Shown piece after piece: positions 37,244 through 46,657 of a stretch of DNA of 64,000 nucleotides. Numbering within the stretch: the first letter of the stretch is position 1; the number at the start of each line of letters is the position of its first letter. The translations under genes were made by a program, and so were the position numbers. Source of the stretch: Anabaena sp. UHCC 0187 (GTDB taxonomy: Bacteria; Cyanobacteriota; Cyanobacteriia; Cyanobacteriales; Nostocaceae). The stretch is from contig NZ_VILB01000002.1 in NCBI RefSeq assembly GCF_009712035.1, forward strand, positions 211,926-275,925, read 5' to 3'. The notes under the pieces are model-generated. The model was not told where the DNA came from, did not search any database, and saw only the letters and a program-made list of their open reading frames with translations.

Positions 37244-37794
37244 GGTATAGCCTCAATGGTAATATTGTAATTGGGAAGACCTTGCTCAACGCAAAAACGA
37301 TATTTTTTAATTAATCCCCTACATATACATTTATTTTGTAGGCAATAATAAATTTCAGATCCTGTCCATAGGAAAACATTGTGAGGAGCAATAGATATTG
37401 TTAAAGTTTCTGTCGATTCTGTAAATCCATTCCGACTAAACACACTCGCAACAGTTGATGTAGGTCTACGTAGTAGCTGACTTTTTAGCTTGGCTATAGG
37501 TTCAAATTTAATTGCTTCAGATGTATCCTTACATTCTATAAGACAAGCCAAACCATCTGCATAAACGACTCCATCAATTTGCTCTAGTTCTTTTCTATCT
37601 CTATAAACACTATAAGGCCAAGTTACGTCAGCACCATCAAGTTGAAATGCACGTAAAACTAAATATTCTAATGCTTTTCCTTTGTCCCAACCAACAGTCT
37701 TGGTATTACCTAACTCAATCTCTGACCATAAATTAATTAAATCATCCCAGTTATAGCCGGAAATTCTGGCTTTATACTCTGCTCCTGTAGGCAT
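37240..37794 (-). CDS. PD-(D/E)XK restriction-endonuclease-like protein
   Basis: A 184-residue protein with a restriction-endonuclease-type core. Glu43 (KALEYLVLRAF) is followed by Asp74 in QIDGVVYADG and then Glu87-Cys-Lys89 in CLIECKDT, which is the classical D-x(12)-E-x-K geometry. A helix rich in Arg and Lys follows (FEPIAKLKSQLLRRP) and could track DNA. Similar proteins are annotated as Mrr-like or type IV restriction enzymes, but there is no specificity or methyltransferase gene here. The partner is the overlapping TOPRIM gene. The pair lies between a tRNA-Met gene and core genes, a typical site for small accessory cassettes. Confidence 0.75.
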   Translation of the reverse strand: MPTGAEYKARISGYNWDDLINLWSEIELGNTKTVGWDKGKALEYLVLRAFQLDGADVTWPYSVYRDRKELEQIDGVVYADGLACLIECKDTSEAIKFEPIAKLKSQLLRRPTSTVASVFSRNGFTESTETLTISIAPHNVFLWTGSEIYYCLQNKCICRGLIKKYRFCVEQGLPNYNITIEAIP

Positions 37795-37901
37795 AATTTC
37801 GATTCAAATGCTCGTATTTGTTATATGTTGACTCACAAAAAATAAATTCAAAAACAACCCACAAAAAAGCAGCAGAAAACTATTTATTGCCCTAACATAC
37901 T

Positions 37902-37926
37902 AAAAAAGCGGGCTATAACCCCGCTA
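37902..37926 (-). terminator. Terminator downstream of tRNA-Met
   Basis: Read on the minus strand: AGCGGG, a short loop, CCCGCT and a six-T run. It lies about 37 bases after the tRNA 3' end. Confidence 0.75.
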
Positions 37927-37962
37927 TTAGCAATGAAATATTAAATTTTTGAAATTTGAAAA

Positions 37963-38036
37963 TGGCTCAGGTCAGATTTGAACTGACGACCCCAGGCTTA
38001 TGAGTCCCGTACTCTAACCAACTGAGCTACTGAGCC
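37963..38036 (-). tRNA. tRNA-Met (CAT anticodon)
   Basis: A 74-base minus-strand tRNA. The acceptor stem GGCTCAG pairs with CTGAGCC, the D-arm is GCTCAGTTGGTTAGAG, the anticodon loop is CTCATAA, and the T-arm contains GTTCAAATC. The CCA is not encoded. A CAT anticodon could be elongator Met or lysidine-modified Ile. The acceptor sequence GGCTCAG and the lack of initiator features favour elongator Met. The anticodon stem has one weak pair. Confidence 0.9.
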
Positions 38037-38164
38037 ACGTTGTTTTATCAACTTATATTAAGATAGCATACCAATTTGCATTTGACAACTATCAATTTCC
38101 AAATTCCTACCTCAAAAATCAAAAGAGGGAGTTTACCTCCCTCAATTAACGAGACAATCAGGAA

Positions 38165-40543
38165 TTAAATCCGATTTGGTAAGAAAGCGATAGGGTTAAC
38201 AGCACCCTTGCCAGATGGATGAACTTCAAAATGAGTGTGGGGACCAGTGCTGAAACCAGTGCTACCCATAGCCGCAATTGTTTGACCTCGTTGCACTCGT
38301 TGACCAGCTTGCACCAGAATCCGGCTGTTGTGACCATAACGAGTCAAGCTACCATCATCATGGCGGATATCCACAAGGTTACCGTAACCACCGTTATTCC
38401 AGCCAGCCTTCTCGACTACACCATCAGATGCGGCATAAATGGGTGTACCAGTAGAGTTGGCAATATCAATCCCTCTGTGCATTCTTCCCCAGCGCCAGCC
38501 ATAACCAGAGGTAAGAACTCCCTTAGCAGGCCAAATATAGCCTGTAGTAGAATTAGAGGGGAAATTACTATTATCCTCAGTTGTCTTAGGCAGGTATATG
38601 TCCACTGCTGCTATAGGTGGTAAAGCTGGAGAAACAGAAGTTCCGCGCAATTTTCCTAAAGAGTCAGAAGAACTCTTACGAGCAGGAGGAACTGTTAACT
38701 TAATCCCAGATGACTTGCGGGGAGAATTCCAGCCCACACCAGTTTTACTAGGTAGGAATTCAGGGTTAATTGGCTCGTTGGTGGGAGCAGACGCTGTAAC
38801 TATGGTCTTAAACTGTTGATTGCTGTAGCTTGGCAATATTGCTTGAGGTACAGGAATCTGTAGTGCGTTTGCTTGAGATACTACTGACTCACTGGATGAT
38901 TCAATAGCAACAGGTACAGATTGACCATTGTTTTCAGAACCAGTAGCACCTAGACCAGCTTGTTGAGCGCGGTATTTATATCGTAATCTCTCAATTTCTG
39001 CCTGTAAGCTGCGAATACGTTCATTACCTTTAGCTTTAGATACCTTTTGCACGGGTTTTTGTGACCCATGCTTTTGGGATCCAGTTCTTGGTAATGGACT
39101 ATCACCACCTAAGCCATAGGATTCACTAGGCGCGGGTAATGCTTGGGGGATAACAATAGGGATAGTAGTCTGCCCTTGGCTATCCGTCACTATTGGCGCA
39201 GGAATATTCAGACGGTTAGCAATACTAGGATTATTATTCCGTTTTTGCTCCCCTGTCACGACTGGGACGGGGATAGTCACACTATTAATAGCAGAAGTAT
39301 CAGAAGTATCAGGACTTTCCGACTGCGCTGTTGCTATTGGCGAAGGAACTATAACACTGGTATTGTTAGCAACAAATGAGTTAGTGTTAAAACTAGGAGT
39401 ATTTAAAGAAGAATTATCCACCCTGCTAGATTTTTCTAGCATATTTGCCGCAGGAATAATTAGCCTTTGATTAATTTGCAGTTGATTAGGATCACTCAGA
39501 TTATTAGCTCTAACTAGCTCGGAAACTGAAGTACCGTAATTGTTAGCGATCTCTGCTAATGTATCTCCGGGCTTAACTTCATAGGTTGAAGAAGGCAATT
39601 GTGCGACAACTTTTGTTGAGGCTGATACAGGCATGGGTATTTGCTGTATCGTCGCACTGGTTTCTTTGTTCTGTTTCAACCTAGAAATAAGTTCGGCTTG
39701 GCTGGAATCAGTCAAATTCTCTGACTGTTCTGATCCTGATATTTTAGCTACAGTGGTTGGCTGTGCTTTATTAATACCAGTTTTTGATAAATCTTGGGTT
39801 TGTTCAGAGCGCAACTCTGCCAAGCTATTTCTTAATCGGTTTGATTTTTCCTGTAAGCGATTGAGGGCAAACTCTTGCTGTGCCTTCAGTTGAGCATCAA
39901 CATTCCCGTTAGCCAATTCTGTCGCTGACAAATTTTGGGGTGTAATGGTAGTACCAGTGACACCTTCTGTGCTAGACAACTGTGGCGCTGTTTCAACCAG
40001 TTGGTTATCCACTGGTGATGTAGACTGAACTGGGCGATTCCTCACTCCCTGTGCTAATTGGGGTTGTGAGTTGACAGAATTTTCGTCAGATGTCTTGGTT
40101 GGGAAAATTGCCTTGGATGCAGTGCCTTCGACAGGTATGCTGTTGGTTGCGATTTGCCATTTAGCTTCAAGCCCAGGTACTTGTGAAACTACTGTTGGTT
40201 CCAATATGACGGGATTTGCAAACGCGGCTGCTGGTGAGACGGTTTGGGACTCCAGCTTAGTGGCGGCAAATTTCATTTCAGTCTCGGAAACAGCCGGAAT
40301 TGTTGAAGCTGCTTTTTGACTACCAACAGGAGCCGCTGCTTGGGCTTGATCGCTTTGTCGAGTCACCAAAAGGCTGGTTGCTCCCATGGATATTGCCAAG
40401 CCAATCATGGCGGCCCGATGAGTCCGCGCCCGGCGGGTCATTTTGGGATTGATCTCATAATTTGTTTGCTCTACCGGGGCATCATCGCTGCTGGGGGTAT
40501 TGTTCAACACAGCCTTCTCTCTTTTTTTCAATGCTCGTTTCAA
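38165..40543 (-). CDS. LysM and M23-family envelope peptidase
   Basis: A 792-residue cell-wall protein. After a basic cytoplasmic N-terminus, one membrane anchor occurs at about 45-62 (MIGLAISMGATSLLV). A Ser/Pro/Gln-rich low-complexity region follows. A LysM domain occurs near 325-368 (YEVKPGDTLAEIANNYG). The C-terminal M23 metallopeptidase (about 670-790) has HRGIDIANSTGTPIYA with the first His/Asp ligands and GPHTHFEVH with the last. It would bind and cut peptidoglycan cross-bridges or act as an amidase activator. The start is TTG, supported by a perfect AGGAGGT ribosome-binding site five bases upstream (about 40549-40555). The upstream 768 bases form an unusually long gene-free leader. 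Confidence 0.93.
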   Translation of the reverse strand: MKRALKKREKAVLNNTPSSDDAPVEQTNYEINPKMTRRARTHRAAMIGLAISMGATSLLVTRQSDQAQAAAPVGSQKAASTIPAVSETEMKFAATKLESQTVSPAAAFANPVILEPTVVSQVPGLEAKWQIATNSIPVEGTASKAIFPTKTSDENSVNSQPQLAQGVRNRPVQSTSPVDNQLVETAPQLSSTEGVTGTTITPQNLSATELANGNVDAQLKAQQEFALNRLQEKSNRLRNSLAELRSEQTQDLSKTGINKAQPTTVAKISGSEQSENLTDSSQAELISRLKQNKETSATIQQIPMPVSASTKVVAQLPSSTYEVKPGDTLAEIANNYGTSVSELVRANNLSDPNQLQINQRLIIPAANMLEKSSRVDNSSLNTPSFNTNSFVANNTSVIVPSPIATAQSESPDTSDTSAINSVTIPVPVVTGEQKRNNNPSIANRLNIPAPIVTDSQGQTTIPIVIPQALPAPSESYGLGGDSPLPRTGSQKHGSQKPVQKVSKAKGNERIRSLQAEIERLRYKYRAQQAGLGATGSENNGQSVPVAIESSSESVVSQANALQIPVPQAILPSYSNQQFKTIVTASAPTNEPINPEFLPSKTGVGWNSPRKSSGIKLTVPPARKSSSDSLGKLRGTSVSPALPPIAAVDIYLPKTTEDNSNFPSNSTTGYIWPAKGVLTSGYGWRWGRMHRGIDIANSTGTPIYAASDGVVEKAGWNNGGYGNLVDIRHDDGSLTRYGHNSRILVQAGQRVQRGQTIAAMGSTGFSTGPHTHFEVHPSGKGAVNPIAFLPNRI

Positions 40544-41311
40544 AGACGACCTCCTATGATCACTAGCGTTTAACTGATCTTGATTTTTTAGTTGGATATT
40601 AATTCATGATTGATATCACATCAAACCACATATCAAGATCACATTCACCAGAGACACTTACGCAAGATTAACCTGCTTCTCTGATTTAAACAAGTTCATA
40701 CACCTTAGTAAATCTTAAAATTTTTGGTGCTGTCTTGTCCAAGTCACTCCTCACAACCCAGGAATGTTTGCTTTTAACAGTTATCTACAATCCTAACTGC
40801 TGTAAATAGCACGAACTAAACAAATATCATAACTTGGCTAGGTCTATTGTTGCTATTAGCTCATGAGTCTCTAGGATTTCTGAAAAAGCGATGATCCTGC
40901 TGTAAACACTTTCAAGATTTTTTGACCTAATCCGTCTTATCAACAGCAGACTTTACGTTTATTCTTCCCTAAAAAACAACCGTATACAATACCTGCAATT
41001 TTTGCATTATTTTGTTGTACTTCTGAATACAAAATTATCCAAATCATTGACAGTCAAGGTTTTTGGTAGTTTTCTCTTTCTCAACTCAGAACATCAGAAC
41101 TGACTAAATTCTATCTTTGGCAGTTAGATCACCCTCAAAATATCTATACAAATTTCTTATGTCACTGCCAGGAGGTTTATCAGTGTTTATTACTACGTAC
41201 TCCTTACTTGATGTATGCTATACAACATTATTTTAACAGGTTTTGCTCTGATTGATCTCATAAATATGTTTCTAGCACACTTAATCAAAGATTTTGATTG
41301 GTGAATATGAA
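40544..41311. other. Long gene-free region upstream of the LysM/M23 gene
   Basis: A 768-base AT-rich region with the AGGAGGT site for the M23 gene at its lower end. I see no supported coding sequence, no known riboswitch signature (a c-di-AMP type was specifically looked for) and no repeat family of the kinds found elsewhere. A long 5' untranslated region or an unannotated small RNA is possible. Confidence 0.55.
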
Positions 41312-41773
41312 TTATTGTAAATAGCCTAACTGACGACGACATTCAAATAAACCTATGGCCACACTGACTGATAGGTTCAAACTCCGAACACCAGGTTCAT
41401 ACATGGGAATATACAAGGTAGATTCACAACTAGAGAGAACATTGGCTGATAAACCTGCTGTTTCACTGCCAAATAACAGCCAGTCATCCGCTTGAAATTC
41501 AAAATTAGTGTAGTTAAAATCACCTCGAACAGTAAAACCTAAGCATCTGCCTCCTCGTTGTTTGTGTACGTTTTCAAATACTTCTATGGATTCATGATAA
41601 TGAAGCTTAACGTAAGGCCAATAATCTAACCCTGCTCGTTTAAGATAGCGATCGCTAATTTCAAATCCTAAAGGACCGACCAAATGTAATTCTGTGCCTG
41701 TAGCGGCACAAGTCCGGGCAATATTACCAGTATTAGGAGGAATTTGTGGGTTCACTAAAACTATCTGGGGCAT
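41312..41773 (-). CDS. trmL: tRNA (cytidine/uridine-34 2'-O)-methyltransferase TrmL
   Basis: A SPOUT-fold methyltransferase of 153 residues from ATG (MPQIVLVNP); an upstream TTG three codons earlier is less likely. It methylates the ribose of the wobble base in tRNA-Leu. The SPOUT knot motifs are visible: NPQIPPNTGNIARTCAATG near the start, WLLFGSETAGLS in the middle and YIPMYEPGVRSLNLSVSVAI near the end. The last is the SAM-binding knot. The length is normal. It is transcribed alone, downstream of a long spacer and upstream of the intron-bearing gene. Confidence 0.96.
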   Translation of the reverse strand: MPQIVLVNPQIPPNTGNIARTCAATGTELHLVGPLGFEISDRYLKRAGLDYWPYVKLHYHESIEVFENVHKQRGGRCLGFTVRGDFNYTNFEFQADDWLLFGSETAGLSANVLSSCESTLYIPMYEPGVRSLNLSVSVAIGLFECRRQLGYLQ

Positions 41774-41954
41774 CTTTTTCAAATCTGAATTATATATTAA
41801 GGAAATTCTTCCTGTCTAAAAATCTACCAAAATATAGAGACGATATATAGTTTTTTTTAATATGTGCGAAGTATTTCCTATTGATTAGTTTTTTTTAATC
41901 AATTAGAGAGAGGAAATGAGGATCTGAGTGAGAGAATATTTATCTTTACTCTTG

Positions 41955-41985
41955 CCTATTCCCTCTGGTCTGTTGTCTATTCCCT
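41955..41985. repeat. CTATTCCCT repeats at the 3' exon boundary
   Basis: Two copies of CTATTCCCT, 22 bases apart, next to the 3' end of the group II intron. They resemble CCTATTCCC-type spacer repeats of this genome group. Confidence 0.5.
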
Positions 41986-44194
41986 GTTAGAGTCGAAGGC
42001 GGGTATTATCCCGCGCTCCTCTCTGTTAAATCTGGGCGTGCGACTTTCACCGCACCCAGCTTCCGATGTTCTTAGCTTTCGCTTTTGCTCATGTGGATAT
42101 AATCGTGGCAGCTTTCGTGAATGGCTAGAAGGTTTTTAGTTTTCCAGTTTTGGTGGTTTCCATCAACATGATGTAAATGTACCTTCTCATCACTAAGCAT
42201 TTTTAGCCCACAGTGACCACATTTATGGTTTTGCCGTTTAAGGGCTTTAGAGGTGTTATCGTCATATAACTTACTGTTGCGTTCGCTCCAATAAGTTAAA
42301 TCTCCGTCGTATGGCGATTTCTCACCTTTGACCTTGATGTATTTGTTTTCGGAGTAAGGAACTGATGGGAATGCCTTGTCTAGTAATTGCTTACTGGTAT
42401 GGCGATTCTGTTTCTTTTCCCTATTGAATACCCTAAATGCTTTTGTTTCGATGTGGAATAGCGAGTTACGTGACTCGTTCATCTTGCAGAAGCGGTGGTA
42501 GTTCCTCCAACCTCTAACTACAGGGGCTAATTTCTCAGCCTTTGTGGTAGCTCCATAATTCGAGTTGTTGACGATGAATTTTACCTTCTTGCGAAAAGCT
42601 TTGAAGTTGTCCACTGATGGAACGCATCTAAACTTTCCGTTTTTCTGGACTTTGAAGTACCAGCCGAGGAAATCAAACCCATCTGTCGCGGCGGTTAGCT
42701 TTGTCTTTTTCTCACTGACATTCATTCCCCGCTCTGCTAGGAACTGACTGATTTTGTCAAGTATTTTTGTGGCATCGTCTTGTGGTCTGAGAATTATCAC
42801 CATGTCGTCCGCGTACCGGATTGATGGCTCGACAATCTTATTGCTTGGGGTTTTGTCGGTAATTTTAAAACCATTAGTATGGTATCTATGAATACTTTCA
42901 ATCCCATTTAAGGCGATGTTGGCTAATAGTGGACTTACAACCCCGCCTTGTGGTGTTCCTTGTTCGGGAAACTCTGGATTGACTCCGGCTTTGAGACATC
43001 GGAAGATTCCTTGTCTTATGCTATAAGGAGCGATGAGTCTATCCATTATGGCAGTGTGGTTTATCCTGTCAAAGCATTTTTCGATATCGAGTTCTATAAC
43101 TCGTTTATCTATTCCATTGGCTTGGGAGTTTAGACTACTGAACAGTTGTTTCTGTGCGTCATGCGCTGAACGTCCTGTCCTGAAACCGTAACTCCTAGCG
43201 TGGAAGGTTGCCTCGTGTGCTGGTTCTAATGCGTATTTGACAAGACATTGGTATGCTCTGTCCGCAATAGTGGGGACTTTGAGAATCCGAGTTTTACCAT
43301 CCTTTTTGGGAATGGGTATTTCTCGTAACCCCTGGTGTTTCCAGTTATTACTTTCGGTTCTGAGTTTTTCACTCAGTTGAAACCTTTGCTCATAAGTGAG
43401 CGCGGTTTTTCCGTCAATTCCCGCTGTCTTTTTCCCAGCATTTAGCTGTGTTACTTGACGAATAGCCAGTAATCTTGCTGCGGTTGATTTCAGAATCAGC
43501 TTTTGTAGGGACTTAGCTTTGCGCTTGTCGCCAACTTGAACCGCTTTATACACTCGTTTTTGTAGGCGGAATAAGTTACGGCGGAATTTCTTCCAAGGTA
43601 GCGTCTTCCAGGATTCACTAGAGTTGTCTCTGTGTCTAATCATGCTCTGCGACCAATTTGTGTATTCTGAACACCTCAGACCAATTACGGTCTGTCCTAC
43701 CCGAATTGAAGGGGATTCCGCTGCTCGTCCAGCCTACTTAGGGTTCGACCGCCCTTAGACCCTCAATCCGTTTTTATTCGTTCCCTCGGTTGATTGTTAG
43801 TTCCGTTAGGTGTAGCCAATTCAACCACTGGATTCCCTAGACTCTTGCCGCTATTCCTGCGAGATGCGGCGGGAATTGACTCCAGTAGGGTCAGGATTTT
43901 CGTGTTGTGTCCTGCCCTGTCCTAGGTTGCTTTTTGAGACTCTGTTTCACCGTGGGAACTCCCCGTTAGCACCATTGTCATCCCACAACGGATGTCTGAT
44001 TGCGCCCTGTTCCCAGCTTTGACCTCCCGAAACCGAGTCGGGTCATCATGGGCAGATAGGGAGTCATACCTGAGTCTGGCAGATGGGACTTTCACCCATA
44101 TCAGACCGAGAGTTCAACCTTCTCTATTGCTAGATTGGGTTGGATTAAGTATGTACGGACTGATTACCGTGATTCCTTAATCAACGAATCGCAC
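41986..44194 (-). mobile_element. Group II intron with intron-encoded reverse transcriptase
   Basis: A minus-strand intron of about 2.2 kb. It begins GTGCG at 44194, directly after a GTG codon of the glutamate-cysteine ligase gene. It carries the typical GGTGAAAGTCC segment near its 5' end, has its open reading frame in domain IV, and ends in domains V and VI. Domain V is seen as AAGCTGGGTGCGG, a GAAA loop, then CGCACGCCCAG at about 42025-42060 (AGC catalytic triad present). Domain VI has the GCGGG/CCCGC stem, with the 3' end in CTAAC near 41986. The boundaries are by inspection and could shift by a few bases. It looks complete and potentially mobile. Confidence 0.85.
42072..43643 (-). CDS. 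ltrA: Group II intron reverse transcriptase/maturase with HNH domain
   Basis: The intron-encoded protein, 523 residues. Reverse transcriptase motifs are in order: RILKVPTIADRAYQ, ELDIEKCFDRINH (Asp186), QGTPQGGVVSPLLANIAL (228-245) and the catalytic YADD at 277-280. The maturase domain X follows (about 330-420). The C-terminal HNH endonuclease has CGHCG, HLHHVDGNH and NLLAIHESCHDYIH (about 472-515). The protein splices its own intron RNA and can copy it into DNA at a new site. Its start lies about 550 bases inside the intron, as expected for a domain IV frame. All catalytic residues are intact. Confidence 0.96.
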   Translation of the reverse strand: MIRHRDNSSESWKTLPWKKFRRNLFRLQKRVYKAVQVGDKRKAKSLQKLILKSTAARLLAIRQVTQLNAGKKTAGIDGKTALTYEQRFQLSEKLRTESNNWKHQGLREIPIPKKDGKTRILKVPTIADRAYQCLVKYALEPAHEATFHARSYGFRTGRSAHDAQKQLFSSLNSQANGIDKRVIELDIEKCFDRINHTAIMDRLIAPYSIRQGIFRCLKAGVNPEFPEQGTPQGGVVSPLLANIALNGIESIHRYHTNGFKITDKTPSNKIVEPSIRYADDMVIILRPQDDATKILDKISQFLAERGMNVSEKKTKLTAATDGFDFLGWYFKVQKNGKFRCVPSVDNFKAFRKKVKFIVNNSNYGATTKAEKLAPVVRGWRNYHRFCKMNESRNSLFHIETKAFRVFNREKKQNRHTSKQLLDKAFPSVPYSENKYIKVKGEKSPYDGDLTYWSERNSKLYDDNTSKALKRQNHKCGHCGLKMLSDEKVHLHHVDGNHQNWKTKNLLAIHESCHDYIHMSKSES

Positions 44195-45355
44195 CACAGA
44201 TGAACATAGTTTACTTTCTAGTTCGGTTTCCCGTTCTTGGGTAGAAATAATGGCTTGGGCAATTACACGCTGAATATCAACGCCTACTTTGTGCAGTTGT
44301 AACCATTGTTGAGCTTCATTGCCTTCTCGCAGAATTTTTTGCAAGGGGGAGAGGAAACAACTAAAGCCCTGTTCTTTGGCAATACTCCAAATTTCTTGAT
44401 AAATTTCTGTGATCCAATCTCTAGCAAGAATACTACTACCATCTTGCCAGCGCTGCAATCTCGCATCGAGACTGTCAGTTGCGGCAGCCATTTCGTTTTT
44501 CATGGTTAAGGTAATCAATTCTTCGGGAGAGAACGGGCTTTGAGTTAAAGGATCAATAGTCGGGTTGTCAATAATTTGGATTAACCGAGCTTCAAGCATT
44601 GCCGTCATAGCTAACAAAGCAATAGGATCTGTAACTAAGTCACAAATTCGCAATTCTAGCCGATTTAAATCATAAGGACGGCGATCGCCATTTGGGCGCA
44701 CGGATGTCCACAAATGCCGGACATTTTGCATTGTCCCAGCCGCTAACTGTTCGTTTACCCATTGAATATGATGGGTATGACTAGTAAATAAGGGGACATG
44801 ATTGGGGGTTTGCGGGAATATTCCCCAGCGGGTGGAATGATAACCAGTGGTTTTACCATCCAGGAAAGGAGATGAGGCACTCATAGCCAGGAATAAAGGT
44901 GCTTCCATTCTCACGACCCGACAGGCACGCATTAATACCTCTGGGTCACTGATGCCGATATTGATATGGACGCTGGCAGTAACTACCTTTGTGCCATAGG
45001 TTTGTTCAATGTAATCATGATAGGAATTACTGGGGTCAGAACGCAAAAAGTGTTGGCTTCCTGGCAAAGATAACGTACTACCCGGTATCAAAGTATAATT
45101 ATCCAAGCCTTGAAGGTAATTCCGCAACTCTTTTCTAGGACGTAGCAAAGCGCACAATAAACTGTCATAATTCATAGATGGCTGAGTTATGTACTCTACA
45201 TTCCGGCTATCTGGCTCTCGCATAAATCCATCTAGGTTTGCAATAATTTGGTCTGAGAGTCCCACAATTTCGCCTTGAGGTGTACCAGTGTAAATTTCAA
45301 TTTCAAAGCCTTTTGATAAGACCACTTTATTCTCCTTAGCTCTCCTAATGTTCAT
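44177..45355 (-). CDS. gshA: Glutamate-cysteine ligase (cyanobacterial type), 3' end interrupted by group II intron
   Basis: Makes gamma-glutamylcysteine, the first step of glutathione synthesis. The protein has the cyanobacterial sequence: LSKGFEIEIYTGTPQGE, the substrate-site regions EPDSRNVEYITQP and ASVHINIGISDP, and YDLNRLELRICDL. The last natural exon codon is GTG at 44195-44197 (after CSS). The following GTGCG is the intron start, so the final five codons and stop read here (VRFVD) come from the intron. If the intron is removed, exon 2 reads AGG GAA TAG, and the protein ends SSVRE. The two versions differ only in the last few residues, so function should survive either way. Confidence 0.93.
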   Translation of the reverse strand: MNIRRAKENKVVLSKGFEIEIYTGTPQGEIVGLSDQIIANLDGFMREPDSRNVEYITQPSMNYDSLLCALLRPRKELRNYLQGLDNYTLIPGSTLSLPGSQHFLRSDPSNSYHDYIEQTYGTKVVTASVHINIGISDPEVLMRACRVVRMEAPLFLAMSASSPFLDGKTTGYHSTRWGIFPQTPNHVPLFTSHTHHIQWVNEQLAAGTMQNVRHLWTSVRPNGDRRPYDLNRLELRICDLVTDPIALLAMTAMLEARLIQIIDNPTIDPLTQSPFSPEELITLTMKNEMAAATDSLDARLQRWQDGSSILARDWITEIYQEIWSIAKEQGFSCFLSPLQKILREGNEAQQWLQLHKVGVDIQRVIAQAIISTQERETELESKLCSSVVRFVD

Positions 45356-45438
45356 AAATTGTATCTAATTAGACGGTTTTTTGCATTTTTTGGGTACATA
45401 TAAATTTAATATTTATTTAATGGTGATAATTCTTACCT

Positions 45439-46629
45439 ATGGAGCAAACAACCATTCATATTTTATTGGTAGAAGATAGTCCGACTGATGTTGTGATCCT
45501 AAATCGGATATTTTCTCGTGCAAATCCGAAAAAATGGCATATTACCCATGTTGAACAATTAGAAGAGGCAATTCAAATTAGTGCAAATAGTTCACAATTA
45601 AATCAGGGTAATTTCCCACTGGAAAATGATAACAATAGAAAGTTTGATGTTGTCTTGTTAGACCTCAGCCTCCCAGATTCTATAGGAATAGAAACACTAA
45701 AAGAATATCGTGCAGCAGTACCCGATATTCCCGTGGTAGTTTTAACAGGTTTAGATAGTGACGATTTAGCACTACAAGCAATGGGAGAAGGCGCACAGGA
45801 TTACATTGTCAAAGATGATATAACAATGCCAAAATTAGAGCGAGCAATTCGCTATGCTATTGAACGGGGGGAAATTCTCAATAAACTCCGAGAAAGTGAA
45901 GAAAAAACCCGTCAAGCACTAGCTAGAGAGCAGGAATTAAATGAACTCAAATCTAATTTTGTGGCTATGGTATCTCATGAGTTTCGTACCCCTATGACTA
46001 TAATTAGAAGTTCTGTCGAACTACTGGAACATCACGGCGCTAATCTTAACGAAGAACGCCGCTTAAAATATTTTTTGAGAATTCAACGGGCTATTGATAA
46101 AATGCTGCAATTATTAGATGATATATTATTTATGAATAAAACTGAATCAGTCAAAATGAAATATCAACCAGTTTTATTAGATTTAGAAAAATTTTGCTTA
46201 GAAATTATAGAAATAAATCAACTTAGTCTAAAAAACCAATACAAAATTATTTTCAACTATCAAGGAAAATGTGAACAAGTAGAAATGGATGAAGATTTGT
46301 TAGGCTGCATTCTCAGTAATTTACTTTCCAATGCAATTAAGTATTCTCATAAACATGGTCAAATTTACTTTGATGTCATCTGCACAGATCATAATGCCAC
46401 TTTTTGTATCCAAGATCAAGGAATTGGTATTCCTCCAAAAGATCAAGGGGATCTATTTCAAAACTTCTACCGTGCCAGTAATGTTCAAAATATTCAAGGA
46501 ACAGGATTAGGACTAGCTATTGTGAGAAAATGTGTAGATATCCACGAGGGAAAAATTGAAATGAAAAGCGAAATAGGAGTAGGGACAACGGTAATAGTCA
46601 CCTTACAATTACAATGTGCTGTCCAATAA
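45439..46629 (+). CDS. Response regulator-histidine kinase hybrid
   Basis: A cytosolic two-component protein of 396 residues with reversed domain order. An N-terminal receiver domain carries Asp75 in VVLLDLSLPDS and the early acidic pair VEDSPTD. Then come the dimerisation helix with His180 in MVSHEFRTPM and an ATPase domain with N-box SNLLSNAIKYS, G1 DQGIGIPP and G2 GTGLGLAIV. There is no sensor or membrane segment, so the signal must come by phosphotransfer to the receiver or through partners. The orientation is divergent from the glutamate-cysteine ligase gene. No cognate output regulator is adjacent. Confidence 0.94.
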   Translation: MEQTTIHILLVEDSPTDVVILNRIFSRANPKKWHITHVEQLEEAIQISANSSQLNQGNFPLENDNNRKFDVVLLDLSLPDSIGIETLKEYRAAVPDIPVVVLTGLDSDDLALQAMGEGAQDYIVKDDITMPKLERAIRYAIERGEILNKLRESEEKTRQALAREQELNELKSNFVAMVSHEFRTPMTIIRSSVELLEHHGANLNEERRLKYFLRIQRAIDKMLQLLDDILFMNKTESVKMKYQPVLLDLEKFCLEIIEINQLSLKNQYKIIFNYQGKCEQVEMDEDLLGCILSNLLSNAIKYSHKHGQIYFDVICTDHNATFCIQDQGIGIPPKDQGDLFQNFYRASNVQNIQGTGLGLAIVRKCVDIHEGKIEMKSEIGVGTTVIVTLQLQCAVQ

Positions 46630-46657
46630 ATTCACATTTTTGACATTTCCCTTGCGC

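Noticed and set aside
40735..40775. ACTCCTCACAAC resembling the core of the cyanobacterial small RNA Yfr1
   Set aside because: One base differs from the Yfr1 core and neither the flanking stem-loops nor a terminator are visible.
40544..41311. Possible c-di-AMP riboswitch upstream of the LysM/M23 gene
   Set aside because: Known examples precede such enzymes, but I could not find the conserved core on the minus strand.
43992..44180. Plus-strand frame within the 5' part of the group II intron
   Set aside because: It lies antisense in structured intron RNA domains and has no protein features.
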